A stretch of DNA of 64,000 bases from Eutreptiella sp. 'Long Island Sound 2002' (Eukaryota; Euglenozoa; Euglenophyceae; Eutreptiales; Eutreptiaceae): the NCBI GenBank assembly GCA_964036045.1, contig OZ038383.1, positions 96,963,568 to 97,027,567 of the forward strand. Direction: 5' to 3'. The first letter of the stretch is position 1; each line of letters starts with the position of its first letter. Under the pieces are notes generated by a model. The model saw only the letters and a list, made by a program, of their open reading frames with translations, was not told where the DNA came from and searched no databases. Shown here one piece after another: positions 34,152 to 44,590 of this stretch. The position numbers were made by a program, and so were the translations under genes.

Positions 34152-34250
34152 TAAACCTATCTTTGCGAGCGCTGCGAGCAAAGAAAATTTTTCCAATTGT
34201 ATGTATCAAGTTGTATTGCACCTCAGTTGCAATTTGTTGCCGGGCCACTC
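34152..34250 (+). repeat. dispersed direct repeat, copy 1
   Basis: It resembles 38938-39035, sharing GTATGTATCAAGTTGT, TTGCACCTCAGTTGCAATTT and the TTTGCNAGCGNTGC start. The copies look roughly four-fifths identical by eye. Confidence 0.6.
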
Positions 34251-34332
34251 TGGTCCAAAAGGCTGAGATGTCAGGCAACCAAGTTGACACTGCAGGTAGT
34301 TACTGATGGACAGTGTGCAATCGGTTGACCAG

Positions 34333-35163
34333 GCAGCAGCTGCCAATTCGGCAGCCCCGTCTATCTTACAAACGCCTGCAGCTCAACGAGCGCGTCAAGC
34401 GTTTGCCCGCTAGAGCCATGTTGCTTACCCTGCTCTTGTTCGTTCTGGCTCCCATGTTGAAGATACCGACCACTGGATGGTGACCCAGTGGGAAGCTATT
34501 GCCAAGGATGGCATCTCTGATGACCAACTTGAAAAATCTGCCGAGTCTTGTGGCATGACGGGTGTTGACATGCCGGAATTTGTCACCATCCTTGGTGCCT
34601 ACTGTGGTCGTATAGCGCTGCAAGTCGACGTATGGGATGGCACCTTTCTTGATGCACTGTCGACAACCGTTCATACCTCGGCTGCTGCTCGAGCCCATGA
34701 GCGCTGAATCAACGAGCTCACCGCCGCTCTTCAGCGGAAAGGCGACGAGCTGCAGAAAGCGCGTTTGCCTCAACCGCCCGTCCTTAATGCTAAGAACGTC
34801 AACGACCTCGTGGCATCTGGGCACTGCTTCCAGTGGATCTATACCCTCGCCTCAGCGCTCCAAGGATTGCAACAAGTGCGACTGAATGCTAAGAATAGGA
34901 CCCAAGACATCTTTGTCGAAAGGGTGTGGAGCCTACTGCACATTGAGCTTGCCGCAAAGAAGTCCATGAAGCCCAGCAAGCCGCAAAGCCAGGCTACCCC
35001 AACCTCAGAGTCTCATGGATCACTGGAGGTTATCCCCCCGAATGCGGCGCCTCACACCGCGACAGTGGCCGCACCTGCGCCCGGTCAATGGATGCCCCGT
35101 CCCGGTCGGTGCTTTCAGTATGGCAAGAATAGGCATTGGGCCCATCGTTGTGGCATCGCCTAA
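34333..35163 (+). pseudogene. Gag remnant with a mutated zinc knuckle
   Basis: One broken plus-strand frame covers 34477-34707 (EAIAKDGISDDQLEKS and on) and 34765-35163 (NDLVASGHCFQWIYTLASAL, then a Pro/Ala-rich stretch). It ends with CFQYGKNRHWAHRC, which is a C-x2-C-x4-H-x4-C knuckle whose second Cys is Tyr. A stop at 34705-34707 separates the two parts. A helical domain before a CCHC motif is Gag-like. The superfamily is uncertain. No intact protease or RT follows directly. Confidence 0.5.
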
Positions 35164-36540
35164 TTTCACTAACAGTCGTCCAGTCAAGGGTGTCATGGCA
35201 CTCGTCGCTAGGGTTCAAGGGTGTAGGTTCAAAACCGTTGCATGTCTAACTGCTTTGAAAGCTTCAACCCCCCCCCGTCAACAACGTTGACAATGAAAGT
35301 GTTCTGACCGCCTCTAAAAATTGCAATCTGCTTAATCCACTATTCATTCTTGTTGATTACGACAAGATGTGGAGAATTGAGAATATTTCATAATTTGACG
35401 TCAATCAACTTTTCTTTGGTATCCGTTAGGCAAAAAAGGGGTAGAAACGCAGCCGGAACCCACAGAGTGTGTTGTCCTGTCCAGAAAAAACCAAACTCAG
35501 GCTTCATTGAGGAAGATCCAGCGTAATCTTGTCTTTGTTGGTTTGTGTATCTTTGGAAATTTGGCTACTCGTGCAGATGGAAGCAATTGTACATATGAAA
35601 ATGCTGTGCAGCAACTTTCACCCCTACAAGCACCCCGTGTAATTTTGGCCGCACGAGATGCGACGCCAGGAACTCAGATCTTACCTTCATCTATCTTGAT
35701 GCTGAAGCCAAAGACAACATTCAGTTCCAAGATCCTCAAATTTACTTAGAATTCCTCAGGTTTGTCCTTCATTCTCCCATTGTTGCACGAAGCCTCGACG
35801 TCAATTTGTTAAGACAACTTTCAAACAGATGCTCTAGATACTTCTAACAGCAATCTCTCAGGTCCGCAAGCTTCCGTGTACGTTTGGCACACGGCAATGT
35901 CAGCTCAATCCTTCAGTTTCAAGTCAAATTTGTGAATCCAAGTGCGGTTTGGGACTCAATCGAAAAATTGGCTTTGTCCTAGTCGATTGACACCGCTTGT
36001 ACTGTACATAAGTGTCCTTTAGTAACATCCTGTCCGTAAAGCGCCTTTGCTATCCTTTGGCGCGTTACATGCCAAGGGTTCAGGGCCATTATGTCCCATC
36101 ATGATGCATCATCATCAGACCAACTTTTTGATAGATTCGGTTGGATGCTCGCGAACCAACGTGCCGGAAACCACAATTGAGCTGAATGAAGAATATTGTA
36201 TATTGACCTGCGTGTAAACTAAGGCACTAGTTGTTTCGGTTCCTGACATTCCCTCTCATTTCATCTTCATCCACGGCGATTTGTTCATTCTAGGACAATT
36301 TCAGTTACTTCACTTGTCTTTTCCTCTCGTCCTCCAGGATCTGTTTACGGCGTAGTCTAACCTTGTCGGCGCTGATGTTTTTCTGTTCACTTAGGAGCTA
36401 TAGACTACATTTGTCCTTGTTTCCCCGCTCTGCAACTGCTTCATTTCTTTCATCTTAGTTGCAATTGAGACTCAATTTTGTTGAATCTTGTGAAAATCCG
36501 TCAGATGCGTCAAGTCTGTAGCACAGGCTGTACTTTTCAG
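35164..36540 (+). other. decayed retroelement-like sequence, no readable gene
   Basis: The plus-strand frames are short and broken. A stretch near 36250-36340 reads HGDLFILGQFQL in one frame, faintly like the end of a retropepsin domain, but this is too weak to call. Confidence 0.3.
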
Positions 36541-36943
36541 AACGAGAAGACCTGGACTAACACGATGTAGAGTACCTGGATGACGCCGTAGCGTGCTTGC
36601 AAGAGCAAAGACGCTCAGAGCGCCAGAGATTTCGCTTCATTCTGACGATCCCCCCACTGAATCTTCCTATAATCCACCTCATTCTCAACCAAAGCATGGT
36701 AAGGTATTACTCGCCGATATTTTTAAATGATTCCTAGCACTTAACTGCATGTTCTCCTGTCCCTTTCACTGTTCGTCATTCCTGATTCTGCCTCCCGGTT
36801 CATCCATCCCAATTTGATCTGAATTAGCATCAAATTGAGCAGATTCCGCCTCATTGCGGCTACAATAGCCCGTCGTTTGTATTTGTTTCTACGACTTCCC
36901 CAGACTACGGTCTTCGTTGACCTAGTGACACACCCCAGTGCGT

Positions 36944-36957
36944 TTTTGGAGGGAGGG
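36944..36957 (+). promoter_or_regulatory. polypurine tract of the B-related remnant
   Basis: TTTGGAGGGAGGG precedes TGCAAGTGCGACT, corresponding to GTGGAGGGGGAG before TGTAAGTGCGGCT in element B. Confidence 0.6.
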
Positions 36958-37193
36958 TGCAAGTGCGACTAGCCCTCACCTGCTCAGATCTTCACCGATC
37001 TACCCCCCATTGGTTCAAGATTGAGCATTTCACATACATCGGCGCTACCGGCGACCCCAGGACCATTCCCAGGGACTGAACCATGTAATTCTGATTTGCC
37101 GGAATCAGTAGGGGTTTCCATTCGTTGTAACACCGCCAGGTTCTGATGATTAATCCGGAATCGCCATTTGCCGCTGGTGCGTGTGCTTGACCC

Positions 37194-37208
37194 AAATCGG
37201 CCAAATAC
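37194..37208. repeat. 15-bp target-site duplication, left
   Basis: AAATCGGCCAAATAC, exactly repeated at 37508-37522 on the other side of the insert. Confidence 0.8.
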
Positions 37209-37507
37209 TTTTTGAATGTTCCTAACCGCATCAACTTGTTCTGGAGCTGACGTCCCCCAATGAAAGTATTTACATCAACATATTATGATATGTACACGGT
37301 TGCTCTGGTGGTAAGGTTAGATGAACGCTGATTTACCCTGCCGGGGAGGGGGGGGGTTCAGGAAGGGGCAGAGGGCTGAGGGGGTCGAGAGGAGGAGAGA
37401 GAAGGTCGCTGGATGGGCGGAAAAAATTTGGGATGTCCCGGGAGGCGTTAGAGTGGGGGGGGGCAGGGGCAGACGGACCTGGGCACTTGGTAGCGGTGGG
37501 CCTAGAA
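37209..37507 (-). mobile_element. short non-LTR retroposon (SINE or truncated LINE)
   Basis: A 299-bp insert between perfect 15-bp duplications AAATCGGCCAAATAC. On the minus strand it begins with a C/T-rich segment and ends GAACATTC followed by a short A-run. A long variable duplication plus an A-rich 3' end is the signature of LINE-type retroposition. Its last 104 bp recur in opposite orientation at 1-103. No clear tRNA-type A/B boxes are visible in the sense strand, so a SINE with a LINE-derived tail or a 5'-truncated LINE are both possible. Confidence 0.7.
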
Positions 37508-37522
37508 AAATCGGCCAAATAC
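37508..37522. repeat. 15-bp target-site duplication, right
   Basis: AAATCGGCCAAATAC, identical to 37194-37208. Confidence 0.8.
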
Positions 37523-37769
37523 ATTTTCCAAATCGGATGTATATACATCTTTTGAGACAGATTCGGACACTCGGATATATTCATGTTCATTCGCCTTATT
37601 TTTCGATGCACACTGGGATTTTTCTTATTGTCATATGAGCATGGGCTTGTCTAGTGCTCTCGCTGCCGTCTCCTCCCATGGGGTACCTGCGGTCACTGGA
37701 AGCAACATCTAGGTCGCATCCCCGCAAGGCTGCACCCCGGGCCTAGCCGGCCCTGAGCCCTCAGGCACC

Positions 37770-38198
37770 TTGATTTACCCGGGACAGCACTTACACGGGT
37801 GGAGGTACGTGGCTTGTAGATGCAGCGCGAAGGCACTCTGCTTATTGGGGTGCTATCGGGAGTGCTTACGTCCTAAAGTGGTGCAACCTTGGGTTCAAAC
37901 TCAGCAAGCGGCGGTATGGGCCGATGTTATTCATGCCATTAAAGTAGCGGCTTACAAAGGCCGCAACACTCTAAACTTGGTCATCGACAACCGAGCCACT
38001 ATTGAGTCTGTCATCACAGGGAAACCTTCTTACAAATGTTGAGCAGAGCAACCCCCTCTGCGACAAGACCACCATGTGATCCGTTGGTCCGGTGTGCAAA
38101 TTACATATTTTTGGTTGCGAGGCATCTACAACCCAGCAAACCCGCCAGCTCGATGGTGGAAACATGGTACGCTCCTTCAAGAGGACCTACAAGCTTGG
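37770..38198 (+). pseudogene. RNase H-like remnant
   Basis: The frame 37770-38042 reads W..VACRCSAKAL, WVQTQQAAVWADVIHAIKVA and NLVIDNRATIESVITGK. After a stop it continues with NPANPPARWW near 38130-38155. An acidic E/D-x-Asp-Asn-x-Ala pattern followed by NPA(D)PPSRW-like residues is typical of RNase H domains in retroelements. It lies just after the B-related LTR, in plus orientation, and is cut by the hAT-type element at 38207. The parent element is unknown. Confidence 0.45.
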
Positions 38199-38206
38199 AG
38201 TGTATA
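38199..38206. repeat. 8-bp target-site duplication, left
   Basis: AGTGTATA, repeated at 38647-38654. Confidence 0.75.
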
Positions 38207-38646
38207 TAGGGTTCAGAACTGGTTTTACCATGGTTTTACCAATTAATCGGAAAAACCGGTTATCGGCAACAATCGGAAATTATTTTCAAAACAGTTGGCA
38301 CAACGGGTTATTTTGAAACCTGATTGAAACCAATTAATCGGAATGATTCCAAATTTTTTTCGGGTCTTTTTGGCAGTACATTTTGTCCAATTTTTGCACT
38401 AAACAGAAGCTTTGGTAGCAATAAGCGATGGCCGATGGTGAAGTACAACCTCCGACAGAGTTCTCATCACTGTGCCCCAACTTGTAAGGGCTCTTTTTTG
38501 CCGATTGCAAGATTTTGGTTAGTAAAGGGCAATTAATCGGGAAAACCCGTCATTTTAAAAACTATTAATCGGCCAAACCGGTTATTTTTGTCAGAATAAT
38601 TGTTTGAAACCGGTTATTTTCAAAACTACCAGGTTCGAAATTCCTA
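38207..38646. mobile_element. non-autonomous hAT-type DNA transposon
   Basis: A 440-bp AT-rich element is bounded by the 8-bp duplication AGTGTATA. It has imperfect terminal inverted repeats: the left end is TAGGGTTCAGAACTGGT and the right end, inverted, is TAGGAATTTCGAACCTGGT. An 8-bp duplication and TAGG ends fit the hAT superfamily. The interior repeats AATTAATCGG and AACCGGTTAT several times, which could be subterminal transposase-binding sites. It codes for no transposase. Confidence 0.72.
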
Positions 38647-38654
38647 AGTGTATA
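38647..38654. repeat. 8-bp target-site duplication, right
   Basis: AGTGTATA, identical to 38199-38206. Confidence 0.75.
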
Positions 38655-38937
38655 TGCTGCACTTCTCAGACCCCCTAATAGCCCTGTGGGTAGGACAAGC
38701 TAAATACCAGAGTTAACATTTGACCCTGTCTTTGGACTGCCCGGTGACCAATAATACTCATGTACATACAACCATGCTTATTCTCAGGCCCCACTTTGTT
38801 TTCACAGCCGGCCAGAGTAAGTGGCACACTCAACAGAAAGGTACCATTGACTGCTTCTTATAGTATCTGCCCTGGCGTTGTGTCAAGTAGGTTGCACGTT
38901 GAAAAACATGAGTTATGCTAGCCCAGACACAGGCGAG

Positions 38938-39035
38938 AATGTGTTTGCAAGCGGTGCCAGCAAATAAAAGTTTTGTAAAAAGTATGTATCAAGTTGTTTT
39001 GCACCTCAGTTGCAATTTTTGGCCCGCGCACCGTG
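38938..39035 (+). repeat. dispersed direct repeat, copy 2
   Basis: Counterpart of 34152-34250. A further 28-base repeat (around AGACACAGGCGAGAATGT) occurs at about 38922 and 39125. Confidence 0.6.
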
Positions 39036-39047
39036 GTGCAAAAGCCC

Positions 39048-39163
39048 ACCCCCCACCCATCTTTTTGAAGCAGCCTGAAGGCTACACTGTCTGGCTGTCA
39101 TGGTACGAGTCTCTACATATGCCAGCCCGGACACAGGCGAGAATGTACCGTGATTGCTAAAAA
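39048..39163 (+). pseudogene. possible Ty1/copia RT fragment
   Basis: A short frame reads IFLKQPEGYTVW then YESLHMPARTQARMYRDC. Copia RTs carry a KQPEGF motif followed by SLYGLKQAPR-W-Y. The order and spacing agree but identity is low and the stretch is short. Confidence 0.3.
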
Positions 39164-41448
39164 CTAGGAGGTTGGAGTCTTTTTTTGACATAGCAGCGGA
39201 CCACTCGTTGCTACACGATTAGCAAAGCACACCATTGGTACTGACAACACCACACCGATTGCCACCAGGGGTCGTGGACGAGTGTTCTCTCATCCCCTTT
39301 GAACTCTTTCCCCCTTCCTCAACCAATGCTAGCAATGCCAAGTCACTAGGCAGTTAAGGAAGAGCCAAGACATGTTGCTATCGGGGGGCAATGCCCACGG
39401 ATACCGGCACTAATCCCAAATAAGAGCAGTTGCACAACAAGACCGTGTACTGTATGAGTGACACTTCACGACGAGGGGAAGATGCCTTTCCGGTGGCCGT
39501 GCAAGGCTTCCAAGGAGCACACTGAGCGCACCTCCAGACCTGTGGGCATTCGAGAGTTTTTTACGTTTTCCAACTGGGGTCACTAAAGGGGGTGACATCA
39601 TCAACAGCCCAAGCGCAATGCTCTCTGAAATGATCCCTTTCTTTACCAATGCAATGTACGCATGTTCGCATTTGGACAAAGGTTTTTCTTTAAGGGGTCA
39701 TCCGTTTTTTTTTCACGCTTGTCAATGTAATTACGAGCCACGAGCCTAAGAGGGACGTTTATAGAATCTTTGGTGCATCTATCACAGCACCTGAAATGGG
39801 AAAACCACAACACTCATTCCACGATGCAAATTCATAGGATAGGTAACTTGGACCACGTGCCTCAAGTTTTGATGTCACAATTCCACATTGTGTCTGGCTG
39901 CAACCAGACAAAAAGATGCAACATGAAACGTAGTGCCCTGCTGCATGTTTTTTGACACGACAGATCACGGCTTTTTGCTTTTTTTGTGTACTATTCATTT
40001 TCCATCATTGTTATTTAGCATCTTGTCATTGTGTTGAATATTTCTTTTTACTTTTGATTATTGGATTGATTTTGCATAAAGAGCTTAAATTCGCTGCACG
40101 TTTGGCATTGTCGGGCGATTCCTTGTCATGATGTGTAGAACAAGACTGGCCCACCAGGCGGATTGTGTGTTGATGCATGCATGTGCAACACAATACAAGG
40201 CACGCAATGTGACATCCACGCCAGGTCTGAGTCCTTTAGTCATATGCTTGTTGGAACTGCCAGCACAACACTCCATGGAAAAAGGCCCTGAGCGCCTTTG
40301 CATCTTGTGCCCTACCTGTTCACGTGCAGCGAAGCGTCTGTTGCCCCGTTGCCACCTTTTTGGACGCTGACCCCGACACAAGGGCCACCGATCCTACAGT
40401 GCATGTACTCAAAGATTTCTCCATCCCAAGCCAACGTCTAGCAACACTACCCCATCTGCGAGCTTTGAGTCCCCAGGTGTCCCATTACGCTGCAGCTTCA
40501 ACGGCTAGGACCGCAGCCACCATGAGGCCAACGACATATTTACTACGGACTGAGGTGACGATGAGCGACAGGAGTTTGATGGGGACCCCCTCCACACAGG
40601 GATGCCACGATTGGAGGAGCCCTTTGCTGCCGTTGGGCTGCCTATATCTGCTCGATCCTTCTTTAGAGTAGGGGCTGGACGGCTACAATCCTCTAGGTGA
40701 CGACATCTGTGACACAACTTGGAGTGATTAGGACAGTGTCTGCACTCAAACTCAATGGTACCCCCCCTGCCCGGAAAACCGCACTTGATGATGTGTGTCC
40801 CCGATGCCATCCTTTGCCCGCACGGTTGTGCTATCTCCCGTCAGACGGCCCTTGTGCTCCCCACTGCACGCCTTTGCGCGAGGGGTCCTACAACACCTCG
40901 CACAGATGCTATGGACGTATGCGGGCGATCTATCCCGCTAATACATGTCTTCGGCACACCCCTTTGTGCCACGGCTGAGTATTGGAACCCGCCCCGTGCC
41001 GCACTTTTGCAGGCCTCCGTTCTCCCATAGCTGCTGTGGCCACTTACAAGTGCTCACAAATCAACAGTGCTGCTGCACCCCCGATGTGCGCAAGGAGGTA
41101 CAGTTTGTGCCCCAGGTGCTCTCTGCCTTCCTAAAATTTCTCGATTTTGTTGGCCTTCATCTAGAATGCGTGCGGGGAACAAGGCAGCGGCCTAGCATTT
41201 CAGAGCACTACATTCGAGGCGCATTCAAGGTGCTACATATGCAGTTTGGTGTTGCGCTGTGACAAGCGATTGTTGCGTCGCACAACGTCTCACGAGTAGC
41301 CACTCTTTGTGCCTCAGAAGAGCTCAAAGGAAAGCACGAGTGAGGCCGCCCGACCACATACGCAAACGCTCGATGCACACTCTGCTTCAAAATCTGCCGA
41401 TTGGACAGAGGTGCATCTTAGCAGCTGCATGCAACGTTGTAGCGCCTT
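39164..41448. other. no recognisable gene
   Basis: Short overlapping frames only. A minus-strand frame at 40810-40505 has a Cys/His cluster (CRHCPNHSKLCHRCRHLEDC) that could be a decayed zinc motif, without other support. A TGTCTGG...CCAGACA motif is near 39890. Confidence 0.4.
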
Positions 41449-41748
41449 GTGACAGGTAAATCGCGCGTCGACGTGCCTTGCCTATTTTGCATTCTGCAGC
41501 AGGCGACGCGCGAGCCAGCAACGGTGCTCTGTCTCAACAGCCTCCCGCACGCTTTGAAGGCCAGCCCTAAAATCCCTGAAGGCAGGTTTGAAATCCCAGA
41601 AGGCAGCGACCACAGTTTAGGTAGCCCTCAAGACAAAGACCTCAGTGGATTGAGTGAACCCAGTCAGCCCGGATTAGAAGATGAGAGGCTCAGACGCTCA
41701 GGCGACCAAGAGGAAGAGGAAGATGAAGCGGGAGAGGAAGAGGAATAG
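41449..41748 (+). other. short acidic-ended frame, function unknown
   Basis: 100 codons ending in a Glu-rich run (DQEEEEDEAGEEEE). The end is low-complexity and no domain is recognisable. I cannot say whether it is an exon. Confidence 0.2.
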
Positions 41749-41858
41749 GCAGAAGAATCAAACACCTATGATTTTACCAGCTGTTTTTTCCCGAAATTCA
41801 AAATCATGCATTTTCAGAACGGCGATATCAAACTGTAGACAGTAGTACTGTTGTTTTT

Positions 41859-42803
41859 GTGTTTTCACAAATTTGTAACAAAATTATGGGTACGAGGACC
41901 CCCTTCCCCTATTTTGGTGCCGTAGAAACCAAAAAAAAAGTTCATTTCTCGCGAAAAACCCCTTCATGTCGACTTTTTGTATTTTGGGAAAAAACAGCTG
42001 CTGAAATCATAGGTGATGGGGAATGCCAAGGAAGGGAGGTAACCTTAGCAAAAAGGTCATGTAAGCAATTGCATTCAACTGAAATTTTGCTGCCCGAGTT
42101 ACTGAGACAGCGGCGTGCCTCAAGGTGGAGTGATACTGATGAGGAGTTTTCATTGAGTGATTGGCTCTCCGAGCAGGTCAGGGGCTACATTAGACTCTGT
42201 GTAAAACAAGAGGGTGTTGAGTAGCGTATGGAGACAGCAATAGTTTTTCGGTTTCAGTACGGCCTGAAGAAAACATTCCTTTTGGAAGCAGACGCAACGC
42301 GAGCCAAAGCCCCGTTTTTTGCAATGGGAATCAGTTTTGACCGACGACTGGCCGTCCAGGATAGGAATGAATCTGAAATGCTTGATACGTGTCACACCAT
42401 GCCTATGTTACTACACTTGTGCTGTGGAGACAAACATCAGATCAAAGCTAATCAAAGATCCTATGGATTTCTTTTGCTGTGGTGTCGTGAACAACCTGTT
42501 GACATTGCATTAAATGTGGCGCATCCCATTGATCCGCAGCCGCTGTCCTCCCGCTCTGGCAGACGAACTAAAGCGCCTGCTCTGGCTTGTATACAGAAAC
42601 AGTTGACCTCGATCCCAGAAACACAAAGTGAGTTGATAGACACACTTAAAATTTTGCAGCAAAAAGTGGATACTTCATGTCGGCTATATACCACTTTACA
42701 GGGAATGGTGGACCAGTTGAGGACCCAGCAACAGGGCAAGCAGTCCCAAGCAATTCCACAAATCAGATATCAGGTGCCTCTTGTGTTTCAACCTCCACGC
42801 TGA
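41859..42803 (+). CDS. unrecognised reading frame with one internal TAG
   Basis: A single frame runs 315 codons with only one stop, a TAG at 42222-42224. Before it there is a charged stretch (RWSDTDEEFSLSDWLSEQV). After it come 191 codons ending in a Gln-rich, probably helical segment (TLKILQQKVDTSCRLYTTLQ, QLRTQQQGKQSQ). This length is unusual for the surrounding non-coding sequence. It may be an old host or transposon gene with a nonsense change, or chance. I recognise no family. Confidence 0.3.
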
Positions 42804-44450
42804 CAGTCAGACTGTAGGTTTGACACATGGCAGATGACACATGGTGCTCTGTGCTCCATGCATGATTTGACGTGTGCTAATTTGCTGTTGCTGTGCTGCG
42901 TGGCGCTGCGGGTGTATCTGAAGCATCCCACTTTGAAAAATGTGCTTCATTGTCTTTTTGAAGAGGAAATGCTGTGGTGGCCAACAATTTCAAAAAGCCT
43001 CTGCAGAGGTACAAAACGAGGGACAGCCAGCGACAGGCTCTGGGACACGCATGTTCGTGTCCCAAAGCGTGTGACAAACAGTCCATGGAAAAAAACACCC
43101 AGAAACACCCTGCTGAAAAGCAAGGCTATATTTCAAACCATTCAGGACAAATAGGCAACCCTTCGCACGGAATGCATGTGCCTCTTATCTGCTTCAATTT
43201 CGGGAAGATTCAGGAAAACGTGTGACACCCCTTGTGAAGCGCATTTTGCGTGTTACAAGTTGTGTCAGGGGCTTTGTTTCAACCGGGAGTGCACATGAAA
43301 AGATAGTGTTAAAACATATGGAGCACCATTGTAATATGCTACACAACATGGATCATGGTGAATAGGTCATTTCAAACACTTCTAGGGCCTCAAAATTGGA
43401 AGGAAGGAATTTTAGGACATGATTAGGGAATACTCCAGGTGATGAAAGCCTAGGTGTAGGGTTCAATCCCTTCTTCAACCTCAATCTGCACTCTCTATTA
43501 CGATGTGATCTTTTTGTTGCACAGGAACGCACGCGTGAAACGGGTCAGACCACAGATGACCACAGGACAGTTATCATAGCCACTGAACCAAGGCAGAGAG
43601 TGGATGAAATCCACGTACAACAGAGAGTTAGCACACTAGGGGATAGATAAACCAGACATCAGTCCCCAGTCCCCAGGTTCGTTTTGCTTGCTAGTATGAT
43701 AGCCACAAGAGTCCACTATGCACTGCATTTGCGACCATAGTTAAGACAAGGCTAGTCAGGAGTAGAAACAATCTGTGAAGAAGTCAACAGAGCGGTAACG
43801 GACTATGTGCCCTGAACTGCGATTGGCCCACTACACGCAGCCATCCCACTATACCTCCGGCACAACAACACCATCCTCATAGTAGAGGTACTGGTTGTCT
43901 TTATACCATCGGTTGCCGTTATATCAGACAGGCCTTAGTAAGAAAAAGGGCGCTACGGTCACGGCAACAGCATTGCACTGTACATACAGATGCAGATACA
44001 GATACAGATACAGATGGACTCAGGTATGGTGCTGATTTGTACAGATAAATCTGTCCTTCATTGATTGTCGCGCCGCTTGCGGTTCGCGACCAGAGTCTGA
44101 ATTGACGTATGGAGATAATGTTTGATTTACGGAGGTCAAGAGATTATAAATTAGTTTCCGGCCGCTTTGTCATAGTTCTGAATTGCCGCAATATTGCTAA
44201 CTTCTGCATGCATTCATTGCATTATTGCATGTGTGGGGGTATTCTTGGTTGATTAGTTCCAGTGGTCGCACGTAGCAACATACTGTTCGCATGATACGTA
44301 AATATATGAGCAAGGATAAAGGTAATACAAGCAATTTTAGGACTTTCCTGCGCCGACTCTGGAAATGCTCTCCTTTTTCAGCGAAGGATCTTTTTGTTGC
44401 CTTGTGAGTTTGTGTTACTTGCCTTTGTCTCTGACTTCTTCGTCAACGCC
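42804..44450. other. no recognisable gene
   Basis: Short frames, plus an ACAGAT microsatellite at 43986-44016. Confidence 0.4.
43986..44016. repeat. ACAGAT microsatellite
   Basis: About five ACAGAT units, the second one interrupted (GCAGAT). Confidence 0.85.
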
Positions 44451-44590
44451 CGCGCCTCCGCTTGGACGCCCTAGAAATGCAAAGCGCGCCTCCACTTGGG
44501 CACTTTAGAAATGCAAAGCGCGCCTTCACTTGGGCGCTTTGGAAATGCAAAACCGCGCCTCCGCTTGGGCGCTTTAGAAAAACAAAGCAG
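44451..44590. repeat. 34-35-bp tandem repeat, four units
   Basis: Units start at 44451, 44485, 44519 and 44554 with the core CGCGCCTCCRCTTGGGCGCT followed by TTAGAAATGCAAAG. A frame at 44462-44719 passes through the units, but no domain is visible. Confidence 0.85.

Larger units (their letters stand above)
36541..37790 (+). mobile_element. 3' end of a diverged relative of element B
   Basis: Sequence from about 36559 (TAACACGATGTAGAGTACCTGG) matches the region before element B's 3' LTR (59575 on). The match continues through CTTCGTTGACC, a CACACCCCAGTG block and a purine tract, then into an LTR-like stretch (36958-37790). That stretch shares AATCGG, ATTCGCC, CTGGGATTTTT and GCCGGCCCTGAGCCCTC with B's LTR. 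It is much more diverged than B's two LTRs are from each other, and is interrupted by a short retroposon at 37209-37507. Confidence 0.72.
36958..37790 (+). repeat. diverged LTR related to element B
   Basis: It starts TGCAAG. Removing the insert and one duplicated 15-mer restores alignment with B's 551-bp LTR. The right limit is approximate, since similarity fades after about 37765. Confidence 0.6.

Noticed and set aside
34152-39035. The repeats at 34152-34250 and 38938-39035 as LTRs of one element
   Set aside because: Similarity covers only about 100 bp, no flanking duplication or purine tract was found, and the RT-like fragment lies outside the right copy.
40505-40810. Zinc-finger gene from the Cys/His cluster on the minus strand
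   Set aside because: The cluster stands alone in a short frame, with no second motif or coding context.
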